Positions 1 to 8,253 are shown, counted from the stretch's first letter. The stretch is 32,793 nt of DNA from an uncultured Clostridia bacterium (GCA_944381435.1 CALWLD010000026.1:1-32793); one strand, 5' to 3'. Notes: a model not told the origin generated them from the sequence alone. Program-made: numbers and translations.

Positions 1-198
1 TTTTATATCATATCCTTTTTCCATAAATGGTATTAAAAATCTTCCACTTCCACAAAGAGGTTCTAATATTTTAAACTCCTTTTTATTTTCTACATATGAA
101 AGATAAAAATTAAGTTCATCAGTAGGAGCAGTTGGATGAAGTAATTCGTACATTTCAGTACATAAATTTCCATAATAATTCAATATTTCTTTTCCCAC
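1..198 (-). CDS. SAM-dependent methyltransferase, N-terminal part (runs off the window)
   Basis: The first 66 codons of a minus-strand gene are visible; the rest lies beyond position 1. The residues EPLCGSGRFLIPF match the glycine-rich motif I of class I S-adenosylmethionine methyltransferases, which binds the cofactor. I chose a GTG start at 196-198 because an AAGGAG ribosome-binding site precedes it at good spacing; the first ATG lies 15 codons further in, inside the likely domain. The gene follows the VirD4 and VirB2-like genes on the same strand, so it is probably part of the conjugative element. Its substrate cannot be told from this fragment: DNA, protein and small molecule all remain possible. 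Confidence 0.7.
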   Translation of the reverse strand, partial: MGKEILNYYGNLCTEMYELLHPTAPTDELNFYLSYVENKKEFKILEPLCGSGRFLIPFMEKGYDIK

Positions 199-280
199 TA
201 ATTATTCTCCTTTATATAAATTTTATTTAACTATTTACTATAATAACATATTATATTACAAAATACAAATTACAAATATT

Positions 281-616
281 TTACTGAAAGTAACCAATAG
301 CTAAATCTATTATTACTGCTCCTAAAACTGCACCAACTGATGATATTACACAAGTTTTAATTCTATTGTCCCACTTTTTTATGTCCATTTCATCTGCCGA
401 ACCTCGTCTTATAAAAAAGTATATAGTTAAAACTGTTCCTATTGCTGGTATTACTTTATATGCCTAGCTAGTTAAATCTTTTAACAACCTATCAAGCCCT
501 GTTGCTAACTGGCTACTAGCTATATTACTTGTATATATTTTATTTAAAAATACAAAAAAAGTAAGTAAACTACTTGATAGTGTTACTCTAATAAAATTTA
601 TTGTTTTCTTTATCAT
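281..616 (-). pseudogene. VirB2/TrbC-like small membrane protein with an in-frame amber codon
   Basis: The frame encodes about 111 residues: a hydrophobic segment near residues 12-25, a polar stretch, a second hydrophobic segment, a charged loop (DEMDIKKWDNRIK) and a final hydrophobic helix ending GYFQ. This size and layout, directly downstream of a VirD4 gene, match the TrbC/VirB2-like (Maff2-type) proteins of Tn1549-class conjugative elements, thought to be pilin-like or channel components. A TAG at 464-466 (codon 51) interrupts the frame, yet coding resumes in the same frame with conserved-looking sequence. It is therefore a nonsense mutation, a sequencing error, or a readthrough site. An AGGAG site sits 11-12 bases before the ATG, a little far. 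The family call is by size, topology and position. Confidence 0.6.
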
Positions 617-696
617 TAAATAAATCACTCCTTATTAAGTTTAAAAAATATATTTTGATTTTTCAATTTTTGATTATTTTCCTTTTTATTTTCTTC

Positions 697-3015
697 TTAA
701 GAAGTATTCTTCTCATTTTCAATATCATTATTGTTATTGATATTGTTATTATCTTTAGGTATATCTTCGTCTGTTTCATCAATAACACCCCCTATTAAAT
801 GTGGATTTTTTATTTTAAATTTATAAATTTCCCATATACCCCATAAATCTATATCTTTATTAAGCTTTTTAGCATCTCTTTTATTTTCTCTTTTTTGCCT
901 TACTAATCTATTATGTTCTTTACCTCCAAGTCCACACATTGTATTAAAATGCCACTTGCTTAAATCATAAGCTATGGACATACAAGGGAAATTTCTTCCT
1001 ATAACTATTTGATATGGTCTATTTATTCTTCTTATTTCATCTGTTGTAAGTAATTCTCGTGATACAAGACTTAAACTATGAGAAGAACTAGGATTTGTAT
1101 ATCTTGCGTGGTTGCTAGATAACTGATATGCACTTGTTGTATATTTACCTAGCTTATTACAAATAGATTGTAATGTTTCGTCATCATCTGCTTGTAAATA
1201 CACCCAGTTTTGACAGTTAGATTTTATTATATGGCTTTCTTCTTTACCATACTTCATATCTAACTGTTCAAAGGATTGTAAAAATAAATTAAAACGCATA
1301 CCTCGTCCACCAGCAACAGTTAGCTTGTTTGTAAAATCATTTATTTTAACAAAATTTCCAAACTCGTCTAGTATAAAGTTTACTCTATTTTTAAGTCGTC
1401 CACCTCGTGCATCTGCTTGTCTTACTAACAACTCATATAACTGGGATACTACTAAACTTGCTACTTGATAATATGTAGTCTTCTCATCTGGCAATATAAA
1501 AAATAATGCTTGTTTTTTTCTTCCTATATCTTCAATGTTAAAATCACTTACATTAGTTATGTTATAAACAGACTTACTTGTAAATAGCCTTAAAGTAGTT
1601 GATGCTGATGTAAAAAAGCTACCTTTTGTCATACTTGGTCCAACTTTTGATATAGATAATAATGCTCTTGCTGGGTGGTCTTTTGGTAACTGTTCTATAA
1701 ATAACTCAATAGTATATTTATCCCCTATTTTTTTATTCATTTCTGCTATGAACCAATATACATTAGTTAAGTTTTGGTAATTAGGGTCTGATTTTTTATA
1801 ATCTAATAAATTGTTTATAACTACACTTAATATAGCTACACATATAACAGACTTTTCCCCATTTTCCCATATTCTTTCATTAGAAACATTGTCCCCAACA
1901 AGTATATTAGTTATATTCCAAGCATACATTTCGGCTTTTTCCATATCATTATTATTAACTGCGTCTATAATAGGCTGTAATAAGTTATACCTTGTACTTT
2001 TATTAGGATTTTTATAGTCAAGACAAATAACATCATATCCCAAACTTTTAAGATATTCATTTGTGTATTGATATAATTCTCCTTTAGGGTCTGATATAAC
2101 CATACTTTCCCCAGATAGTCCTATGGTACAAATACTAGGTATTACTAAACACCTTGATTTACCACTTCTAGTAGCTCCAACAACAAGAGTATGTACATCA
2201 TCTTTTATATAGTGTATTTTTTCTTTATCTCCCTCCTTTGTCATTCCTATTACAATACCACCTTCTTTTAAAATTCCATAATCTTTATCCTCCTTATTTA
2301 AAATATTTTTTAAGAATTTAGTGTTTAACACCTTATTCTTAAATTGACTAACCATTTCTTCTGCATAGTATTTTTTCTCCTTTATATTTATTTTTATATC
2401 TTCTATTTTATGTAATAGCTTGCAAATATGATTTTGTATGCTTTTGATTTTAGTATTCTGTAAATTTTGTTGTTTTTGTAAACTGGTTTCTTTTTCATTT
2501 TGATTTTCTCCTTTATTTTCGTTGCTTTCATTTTTTTCATTTTCATTATTTTTAAGTTCTTCTTTAAATTCAATTTGTATCTTTTCAATTTCTCTGTTTC
2601 CTTTTTCTATAAGATTACTTATTACTTTATTTTTAGGGTCTAATATAAAATAGGCAAATTCCTTATCTTTTTCTTTATTAGTTAGCCACCTTGATGAACC
2701 ATACTGATATTGCCCAACAGATTTAGGTGTGTAAATATTGTCAGTAATTTTTACAAGCTCTGCTTGATAAGGCTTGTTATTTTTGGTAATAAAAAAAGCT
2801 ATCCCTAAATACTTGATACACTCAAGCAGTAGAAATAGCTTTCTCTTATCTTCATTTATAAATAAATTTCTTAAACTACTAAAAAATTTTAACTCTTTAA
2901 TATTTACATCATTACCTAAAAACAATGTATCTAACATTTCACTTAAATATACATTTGCTATAAATCCTAAAAATGATAGTAATATAAATATTAATATTTT
3001 TTCTTTTTTCCTCAT
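697..3015 (-). CDS. VirD4/TraG-family type IV coupling protein
   Basis: This is the ATPase that links the relaxase-DNA complex to the conjugation channel at the inner membrane. Two N-terminal hydrophobic segments (about residues 7-24 and 60-76) anchor it. Walker A is GATRSGKS at residues 280-287 and Walker B is in VNFILDEFGNF near the middle of the ATPase domain. The later LQSFEQL and LQADDDETL motifs are also typical of TraG/VirD4. An Asn/Glu/Lys-rich insertion (about residues 150-190) between the membrane anchor and the ATPase core is unusually polar, with a likely coiled coil after it. At 772 residues it is longer than many relatives because of this insertion. The gene is intact, unlike several transfer genes around it. 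The VirB2-like gene follows after about 80 bp. Confidence 0.93.
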   Translation of the reverse strand: MRKKEKILIFILLSFLGFIANVYLSEMLDTLFLGNDVNIKELKFFSSLRNLFINEDKRKLFLLLECIKYLGIAFFITKNNKPYQAELVKITDNIYTPKSVGQYQYGSSRWLTNKEKDKEFAYFILDPKNKVISNLIEKGNREIEKIQIEFKEELKNNENEKNESNENKGENQNEKETSLQKQQNLQNTKIKSIQNHICKLLHKIEDIKINIKEKKYYAEEMVSQFKNKVLNTKFLKNILNKEDKDYGILKEGGIVIGMTKEGDKEKIHYIKDDVHTLVVGATRSGKSRCLVIPSICTIGLSGESMVISDPKGELYQYTNEYLKSLGYDVICLDYKNPNKSTRYNLLQPIIDAVNNNDMEKAEMYAWNITNILVGDNVSNERIWENGEKSVICVAILSVVINNLLDYKKSDPNYQNLTNVYWFIAEMNKKIGDKYTIELFIEQLPKDHPARALLSISKVGPSMTKGSFFTSASTTLRLFTSKSVYNITNVSDFNIEDIGRKKQALFFILPDEKTTYYQVASLVVSQLYELLVRQADARGGRLKNRVNFILDEFGNFVKINDFTNKLTVAGGRGMRFNLFLQSFEQLDMKYGKEESHIIKSNCQNWVYLQADDDETLQSICNKLGKYTTSAYQLSSNHARYTNPSSSHSLSLVSRELLTTDEIRRINRPYQIVIGRNFPCMSIAYDLSKWHFNTMCGLGGKEHNRLVRQKRENKRDAKKLNKDIDLWGIWEIYKFKIKNPHLIGGVIDETDEDIPKDNNNINNNNDIENEKNTS

Positions 3016-3040
3016 TATCTTTCATATCCTTCAAATTATA

Positions 3041-3086
3041 AAAAGATAAGAAAAAATAAATAATTCTATTTACTATCTTATCTTTT
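3041..3086 (-). terminator. Rho-independent terminator after the 344-residue lipoprotein gene
   Basis: Arms AAAAGATAAG (3041-3050) and CTTATCTTTT (3077-3086) pair. With one bulged base the stem extends outward, and the minus strand ends in a T-rich run. It separates the cargo gene from the VirD4 gene. Confidence 0.6.
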
Positions 3087-3123
3087 TTATAATTACATAT
3101 TTATTTATATTATATATAAAAAA

Positions 3124-4158
3124 TTAATACTCTATTTTTGTTGGACATATAGGTATAGAAAATAATACATCATTTTCTTTAGCTAATTTTTCCACTCTTT
3201 CTAAATAGTCATAATATATATTTTCGATATTTTCCACATTTTTAATAACTTCATTAGTTTCACTTTCTTCTAGCTTAATGTATCCTGAGTTTTTTTGGAT
3301 ATAGTACATCTTTTGATAAGAATCATCTATTTTATTATTAGGCATATAATTTATATCATAAAAAGGAATTACCACTGTTTCATTTAGATTTTTAGCAGGA
3401 TAAGGTGCAAATTTCTCAGAATCTTTTTTTAAAAATCCAATAACTTTAAATTTCAATGGTTTTTGAAATAAATATAAATTTATTTCATCTCCTATTTTAT
3501 AAATATCTTTATAACTATTACCCAATATCATACTTATTTCTTGTTCACTACTATTAACTGTAAAATCTTGACTTGAAAAATTTTTACCTTCTTCAATATA
3601 ATTATCTAATTGTTTATAGAAAGATTCTCCAATCATCAATGTTCTTAAGTTTGTTCTATATAAATCTTCTTTTTGCCCTTGTATTTCTATTTGTTCATTA
3701 ATTCTTCCAAATTCCGAAAACTTTTTATCATATTCAAAGTATCCTCTATATTCAAGTGGTTGATTATTTAATTCATTATAATCAAATGTTGACTTTAATG
3801 CTGTATTGAATTTTTTAAGTTTTTCCAGTGAATTATCAGATGTAAAAAAATCACTAAGACTTAAATTTCCATCTCTATCATATGTAAATAATAATTGATA
3901 ATATAGTTCATCATTTTGTTGATATTTAGTTATTTCTCCACATATTTCAGTCTTAATATCCTTATTCTTTTTAATATCTTCATTAATAATATTTGTATTT
4001 TTAGATTCTTCATTTATAACATCTTCATTTTTTAAATTTTCACTTGTATCTTCAGTAGATATATCAGTATTAAGACTTATTTCTTCTTTATCTTCATTTG
4101 TATTTGAACAAGCTACCAAATTAAAAAATACCAACATTAGTATTAATACCCTTTTCAA
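3124..4158 (-). CDS. Lipoprotein with a MacB/FtsX-like extracytoplasmic domain
   Basis: The protein begins with a lipoprotein signal (lipobox LVAC, Cys17), then an acidic Asn/Glu/Thr linker to about residue 75. The folded part contains GKNFSSQDF, ILGNSYKDIYKIGDEINL and KFKVIGFLKK. This order resembles the extracellular MacB_PCD domain of FtsX/MacB-type ABC permeases (GxxFSxxD, ViGxxlAxxlgxxvGDxI, fxVvGvl). No transmembrane permease helices follow, so it would be a stand-alone, lipid-anchored version outside the membrane. The start is a TTG with a strong AAGGAGG site about 9 bases upstream. Terminators lie on both sides, so it is probably transcribed alone. Function is unknown; peptide sensing, immunity or a partner for a transporter are guesses. 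Confidence 0.65.
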   Translation of the reverse strand: MKRVLILMLVFFNLVACSNTNEDKEEISLNTDISTEDTSENLKNEDVINEESKNTNIINEDIKKNKDIKTEICGEITKYQQNDELYYQLLFTYDRDGNLSLSDFFTSDNSLEKLKKFNTALKSTFDYNELNNQPLEYRGYFEYDKKFSEFGRINEQIEIQGQKEDLYRTNLRTLMIGESFYKQLDNYIEEGKNFSSQDFTVNSSEQEISMILGNSYKDIYKIGDEINLYLFQKPLKFKVIGFLKKDSEKFAPYPAKNLNETVVIPFYDINYMPNNKIDDSYQKMYYIQKNSGYIKLEESETNEVIKNVENIENIYYDYLERVEKLAKENDVLFSIPICPTKIEY

Positions 4159-4179
4159 AGCTATTTTCCTCCTTAGCCA

Positions 4180-4220
4180 AATATAAAAGATAGATAAATA
4201 AATTATCTATCTTTTATATT
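4180..4220 (-). terminator. Strong terminator between the 155-residue gene and the lipoprotein gene
   Basis: A perfect 18-bp inverted repeat (4180-4197 with 4203-4220) encloses a 5-base loop. It is almost all A+T with AGATAGAT in the arm. It lies 50 bp past the stop of the upstream gene and just before the ribosome-binding site of the next one. Confidence 0.75.
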
Positions 4221-4270
4221 TATAATTATATTTATAATATTAATTTTTAATAATTATACAAACATCATAT

Positions 4271-4738
4271 TTATTCAAAAAAATCAAAAGGAGATATTAT
4301 ATTATCATCTATTCTTTGTGATGGAACATTATCAGTTAATATTTCTTTAGGTAAAAAATCCTGATTTATTACAACATACCATTTATCATCTATATTAGCT
4401 ACATATTGTGTAATATTCTGTTCAATTATATCATCATAATACTGTTCTTTAATATTAATATCAAATCCATATAATTTTTTATTATATTTATTTACACTAT
4501 TTATACTAAAGTGTTTCAAATCAACCTCTTGAATTGCTTGATAATGTATATCTCTCAATTCTTCTATTTCTTTTGGTATATATAATAACTTCATTGCATC
4601 ATCAAAATTCTTTTCTTGATATAATAAATAGTATGTATTTATTGTATCTATAGCAGTTTTTTTACTATTATAATTATTTATTTTAAAAAATGAAAATATA
4701 ATAAATATAATAATTAAACAATATATCACCTTTTTCAT
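4271..4738 (-). CDS. Small membrane-anchored protein of unknown function
   Basis: The 155-residue product starts with one hydrophobic helix (residues 4-20, signal anchor or uncleaved signal). An outward-facing domain follows with a TAIDTINTYYLLYQEKNFDDAMKLLY motif region and a later strand-rich part (DDKWYVVINQDFLP). The pattern of an early helix pair and a final KWYVV-type strand is like small NTF2/DUF4878-type extracytoplasmic domains, which I offer only as a fold guess. An AAGGA site precedes the ATG. It begins 19 bp after the stop of the secreted 172-residue gene, so the two are probably co-transcribed and may act as a pair, for example an effector with a membrane partner. That pairing is inference. 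Confidence 0.55.
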   Translation of the reverse strand: MKKVIYCLIIIFIIFSFFKINNYNSKKTAIDTINTYYLLYQEKNFDDAMKLLYIPKEIEELRDIHYQAIQEVDLKHFSINSVNKYNKKLYGFDINIKEQYYDDIIEQNITQYVANIDDKWYVVINQDFLPKEILTDNVPSQRIDDNIISPFDFFE

Positions 4739-4757
4739 AACTAGTTATCCTTATTAT

Positions 4758-5276
4758 CTATTCTAAACTTAAAAATTTAACATCTCCGGATATTGTTTGG
4801 GAATCTTTATTTGTTACAAAACCATATGCTGTTTGATAAGGAAAACTTACTCTAAAAGTATATGTTCTGTTACCAGCACTAACCATTGTTGAACCAACAT
4901 CCTTAAATTCACCAGCACTTGGACTATATACACATAAACCTACTTTAGCTCTTCCTGTAAGATTACTATAAATACCTACATCACAATTAGGTATTTGATC
5001 ATCTGTAACATATTTACCTGAACTTTTAGTATTTAGAAATCTACCTGAATCTAAATAATCTATATGCATACTAAATAAATTTTTACCTACAAATACTCTT
5101 TCATTATTAAAAATAGAATTATCTTCTATAATTGTTAGTTTACTTGGATCATCCATTTTATATAAAATACTACTATCATCTTTAAGATTAATATCTTGTG
5201 ATGAAGTAGCAAATACATTTGTACTGCTTATTGCTAACATTCCTATTAAACTTAATGGTAAAATTTTTTCGTACAA
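4758..5276 (-). CDS. Secreted protein sharing its leader with the agr-linked 303-residue protein; damaged start
   Basis: A signal peptide (ILPLSLIGMLAISSTNVFA) leads to about 145 mature residues, probably a secreted beta-rich domain. The signal and the next 45 or so residues (ILYKMDDPSKLTIIEDN) resemble the 303-residue protein at 6511-7422 (IPYLMEPGSILTFDEN). The remainder does not. No ATG is available: the frame can only begin at a TTG (5274-5276), two bases after a weak AGTAGGA. Compared with the paralogue's AAGGAGG...ATG, about ten bases carrying the start codon and lysine-rich N-terminus seem to have been lost. The gene may be poorly translated or silent. It has no recognisable function. 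Confidence 0.55.
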   Translation of the reverse strand: MYEKILPLSLIGMLAISSTNVFATSSQDINLKDDSSILYKMDDPSKLTIIEDNSIFNNERVFVGKNLFSMHIDYLDSGRFLNTKSSGKYVTDDQIPNCDVGIYSNLTGRAKVGLCVYSPSAGEFKDVGSTMVSAGNRTYTFRVSFPYQTAYGFVTNKDSQTISGDVKFLSLE

Positions 5277-5283
5277 AATCCTA

Positions 5284-5350
5284 CTTAAATGTAAAAATTA
5301 TTTTAAATTTATATAAACCCCATTTAGAGTATTTATATCTAATAATATTA
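5284..5350. repeat. Duplicated segment, copy 2 (upstream of the 172-residue gene)
   Basis: About 67 bp closely match 7437-7503, including a shared run of A+T-rich sequence around TTTATATAAACC and AGTATTTATATCTAA. In the other copy this DNA is the last codons of agrB plus the agrB-secreted gene spacer. Here no agrB precedes it, so a piece of agrB's 3' end was copied together with the leader of the downstream secreted gene. Confidence 0.7.
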
Positions 5351-5407
5351 TTAATATTTATAAATGTTATTTTTTTATTTATTATTCTCTTATTTTAGCT
5401 ATATTTA

Positions 5408-6415
5408 TTATTGTATTGTATAGACAAAGTCTACAAATCCCATATGATTTTCTGGAAGGTCATAGTTTTCAAATATATTTTTTAAACCCTTAGTCTTAAA
5501 GTCATAATAAAATAACTCATATTTAAGTTTTGGGCTTCTTCCTAAAATAAATACACCCTCACCGTTATCTCTTGGATAAAAAGATTTAATCTCTGATAAT
5601 CCATCAATGTCTAATATTTCTTCTTTTCCACTATCTAAATATAACATCTTCAACTTTCTAGGTTTTTCTGAGCCCATCATTTCATCAAAAGTTATTAATA
5701 TCCTATCGTCATCTATCTGTCTTGTAAGACAAACTTCGTATTTATCTGTAAAATATATAGGCTCATAATTTTTAAAATCTAAATTCATAGAATATATAGT
5801 TTTAGGTCTTATATGGGTTTCAAATCTAACTTTTTCACTCCTCATCTCACTATCAGATGTGGTTAAGCTAATTAATTTATCCAAGCTATAATTATATGAT
5901 AAAGAAAAACACCAAGTATCATCATCATTTTTATTTAAATAAGTAAATTCATTAGTTTTTTTATCAAATATTGCTGGTTGAGTAACATTAGCTCCTCGTC
6001 TTGCTACATTTGCATACAATTTATCATCTAAAATTAATAAATCATTAAAAAGAAATTTACCAAATGTTAATTGCTTTATAGTATCTGTTTTCAAATCATA
6101 CTCATATAAATTATCTGGTTCATAAACCTCCTCACTATTTGAATAATATACTTTTTCATTTTTATAATCAGTAATAGCAATAGGATATGTAGCTTTTATA
6201 GGAACTTCTATCAATTTTTTCATACTATCATCTGATATTGAATAGCTATATAAAACCATAGAAACCTCTGATTCTGGATTATTTTCATTATACACTGTAC
6301 TAACAATATTTAAATATTCTTTTGGTTTATTTGTATCAACTTTTATAATTAATAAAGATGTTATTAATATTATTATGACTAATAAACAAAATAAACTATA
6401 TCTCTTCTTATTCAT
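5408..6415 (-). CDS. Membrane-anchored protein with a predicted beta-propeller-like outer domain
   Basis: The product has one N-terminal transmembrane helix (about residues 6-25) and then about 305 residues outside the cell. Repeats such as LYEYDLKTDTIKQLT, YSMNLDFKNYEPIYFT, LYLDSGKEEILDI and LFYYDFKTKGLKNIF occur at regular distance. This is the pattern of TolB/PQQ-like propeller blades in which each blade reports a value. I start the gene at 6415 (MNKKRYSLF) because AAGGA lies just upstream. An earlier in-frame ATG at 6445 falls inside the preceding terminator stem. It sits between the two paralogous secreted genes. No enzymatic residues are evident; a binding or sensing role is inference. 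Confidence 0.6.
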   Translation of the reverse strand: MNKKRYSLFCLLVIIILITSLLIIKVDTNKPKEYLNIVSTVYNENNPESEVSMVLYSYSISDDSMKKLIEVPIKATYPIAITDYKNEKVYYSNSEEVYEPDNLYEYDLKTDTIKQLTFGKFLFNDLLILDDKLYANVARRGANVTQPAIFDKKTNEFTYLNKNDDDTWCFSLSYNYSLDKLISLTTSDSEMRSEKVRFETHIRPKTIYSMNLDFKNYEPIYFTDKYEVCLTRQIDDDRILITFDEMMGSEKPRKLKMLYLDSGKEEILDIDGLSEIKSFYPRDNGEGVFILGRSPKLKYELFYYDFKTKGLKNIFENYDLPENHMGFVDFVYTIQ

Positions 6416-6441
6416 AAAATCCTTCTTTCTAATCATAAAAG

Positions 6442-6479
6442 TCAAGTATAAAATATAAAAATTAATATTTTATACTTGA
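6442..6479 (-). terminator. Terminator after the 303-residue secreted gene
   Basis: A perfect 15-bp inverted repeat (6442-6456 with 6465-6479), loop of 8 bases, ends in CTTTT on the minus strand. It should end the agrD-agrB-secreted protein transcript. Confidence 0.7.
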
Positions 6480-6510
6480 TAAGATTTACCTTTACAAAAA
6501 TATTTATATT

Positions 6511-7422
6511 TTAAGGTCTATCTTGGTCTGAGAATCTTTTATGGTAATATCTAACATTTGGAATAGATGTTACATCACTTTTACCAGCTAATTTTTGCAA
6601 ATTATCTAATCCCCATATATCAATAATAGCATCTGGTAAACTTCCAACATCAGCCTGATAGTAAGTTCCTACATTATCATTTTCTAAATTTCTTATAGTA
6701 ATAGCTTGATCTCCCTTTTTAGAATAATCATAGTCTTTTTGCGTTGCTACATCACCGTCTACTAATTTATTATCACGATTACCATATGTACCTGTATAAT
6801 AAGTTGCTCTGCCAGTCCCTAAAAAACTATCGCTATTAGTTCTATATTCCAAAGTATTATTTTTTCCCCAACTCCACGTTTTATCTCCTTTTGGAGAAAT
6901 AATATTCAACTGTGAATTTTCAATTGGTTCTCTAATGCTATATCCAGACTCTTCATTTTTATCAACATAATAAAAATTATTTAATTCTCCTGTATTTTCA
7001 TCATAAACTATTACCATACCTGGATAAATGTTATGTTTATCATTTACTCTCTCATAATTATCATTTAATATATTAAAATACATTTCTTTAGCCATTTCAT
7101 TTTCTAGCTCTAACTGTTCTCTTTCAGAATCTGTTAAGTCAGATGATGGCTTAACCAAATAATCTTCTAGAGATTTATCTTTTATATATAAATTTGTATT
7201 AGTATTTACAAATCCACCTTTTAATACAATAGGTTTTAAGTTTTCATCAAAAGTTAAGATTGAACCTGGCTCCATTAAATATGGTATATTAAAATCTGTA
7301 TTTGTCTCAATGTAACTTGGAATTATATTGCTATCTGTACTTGCAAAAACATTTGTACTACCTAATGATAACACAACTATTAAACTTAATGGTAAAATCA
7401 CTTTTTTTAGTTTATTTTTCAT
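6511..7422 (-). CDS. Secreted protein in the agrDB operon, possible double-psi-barrel-like C-terminus
   Basis: A clear signal peptide (KKVILPLSLIVVLSLGSTNVFA) is followed by an N-terminal region shared with the 172-residue protein and a helical Glu-rich stretch (residues 95-115). The C-terminal half has ATYYTGTYG, GDVAT, ITIRNLEN, a YQADVG segment and PDAIIDIWG followed by LQKLAG. That order recalls RlpA-like double-psi beta-barrels (ASYYG, TAA, VtNLxNG, DRGP, RIIDLSxxAxxxLG), but the match is distant and the usual catalytic Asp context is altered. Expression signals are strong: AAGGAGG, 7 bases, ATG. It starts 49 bp after agrB, so it is probably the output gene of the agr switch. Function is unknown; a cell-wall-active or secreted competition factor is one guess. 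Confidence 0.65.
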   Translation of the reverse strand: MKNKLKKVILPLSLIVVLSLGSTNVFASTDSNIIPSYIETNTDFNIPYLMEPGSILTFDENLKPIVLKGGFVNTNTNLYIKDKSLEDYLVKPSSDLTDSEREQLELENEMAKEMYFNILNDNYERVNDKHNIYPGMVIVYDENTGELNNFYYVDKNEESGYSIREPIENSQLNIISPKGDKTWSWGKNNTLEYRTNSDSFLGTGRATYYTGTYGNRDNKLVDGDVATQKDYDYSKKGDQAITIRNLENDNVGTYYQADVGSLPDAIIDIWGLDNLQKLAGKSDVTSIPNVRYYHKRFSDQDRP

Positions 7423-7436
7423 ATAAATTCCTCCTT

Positions 7437-7503
7437 AAGTACATAAAGATTATTTTAAATTTATATAAACCTCATTTTAAGTATTTATATCTAACGCAAT
7501 TAT
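7437..7503. repeat. Duplicated segment, copy 1 (agrB 3' end and spacer)
   Basis: This stretch covers the final codons of agrB and the spacer to the secreted gene. A near-copy lies at 5284-5350, upstream of the second secreted gene. It marks the junction of a tandem duplication. Confidence 0.7.
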
Positions 7504-8059
7504 TAATCTTTCCTAGTATTAACATTATCCCATTGCATAATAATGAAATACAAATACAAGCAGAAAGATTTATTTTATTAAATATTAAAGTTATACATAA
7601 AACAATTAAAACTATAATCAAATTCCTTATTGTTCTTTTCGTATAAACTTCTATTTCTATTTCATCTAGTGGTTTATTTTCATCTTCAACAGGTGCTAAA
7701 GCTAATATTGTAAAGCTAGATAAAATAGTTGGTATAATTATTAATATACTATTTTGTAATAAATTAAATTTTAATATATAACATACACCTATTAACATTA
7801 TTGCAGAAAATATATAACATCTTAATTTTGTTCTTGCGTGGTATCCTCCAGCATAAACTCTTATAGGTATATATGTAATCATAAATAATATGACTTCAAA
7901 TATTTTATTAAATAATAAACCTATAAATAGTGTAGTTAGTACATTTAAAATTATAAATATCATCTCTTTAAATCCATAAATATATATTTCTGCATCTTCT
8001 TTTTTTATTATACTGTTATTTATAAGCATATTTACAAACTTTAATGTTATAGCTTCCAT
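7472..8059 (-). CDS. agrB: AgrB-type peptide processing protease
   Basis: AgrB is a membrane cysteine protease that trims the C-terminal tail of AgrD and forms the thiolactone ring. The family signature is present: RVYAGGYHARTKLRC with catalytic His74 and Cys81, and later LAPVEDENKPLDE. The 195-residue length and several hydrophobic helices fit the family. The start ATG lies 2 bases after the agrD stop with no strong site of its own, so translation is probably coupled to agrD. Its 3' end is duplicated near position 5300. Confidence 0.95.
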   Translation of the reverse strand: MEAITLKFVNMLINNSIIKKEDAEIYIYGFKEMIFIILNVLTTLFIGLLFNKIFEVILFMITYIPIRVYAGGYHARTKLRCYIFSAIMLIGVCYILKFNLLQNSILIIIPTILSSFTILALAPVEDENKPLDEIEIEVYTKRTIRNLIIVLIVLCITLIFNKINLSACICISLLCNGIMLILGKINNCVRYKYLK

Positions 8060-8061
8060 AA

Positions 8062-8217
8062 TTAAAATTTGCTAAGCTTTTTAGCTTTTTCTGGTAACTT
8101 AGGTTGATTAACTATAAAACCACAAGTTGTATTTACATTAAAACTTGTTACTAGAAATGTTAAAGTTGCTGCTAAACATAGTAATTTTTCCGTTTTTATA
8201 AATCTTAAATGTTTCAT
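8062..8217 (-). CDS. agrD: AgrD-type autoinducing peptide precursor
   Basis: This 51-codon gene has AAGGAGG seven bases before its ATG. The product has a Lys/Arg-containing amphipathic start, a hydrophobic helix (LLCLAATLTFLV), the core NVNTTCGFIV and a charged tail NQPKLPEKAKKLSKF. Cys32 and a tail with Pro, Lys and Leu are the AgrD hallmarks. By analogy with S. aureus AgrD-I, where YSTCDFIM is followed by DEVEVPKEL, the ring here would be C-G-F-I-V closed between Cys32 and Val36, with an exocyclic tail of unknown length such as NTT. AgrB would cut after Val36. The ring prediction is inference; the family assignment is firm because agrB follows directly and agrC/agrA lie upstream. Confidence 0.92.
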   Translation of the reverse strand: MKHLRFIKTEKLLCLAATLTFLVTSFNVNTTCGFIVNQPKLPEKAKKLSKF

Positions 8218-8253
8218 AAGTTTTCCTCCTTATTAAATATTTTATGTATACAT

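Noticed and set aside
601..798. Plus-strand Ile/Phe-rich open frame at the VirD4 gene end
   Set aside because: A+T-rich antisense shadow of the Asn/Asp-rich VirD4 C-terminus; no Shine-Dalgarno.
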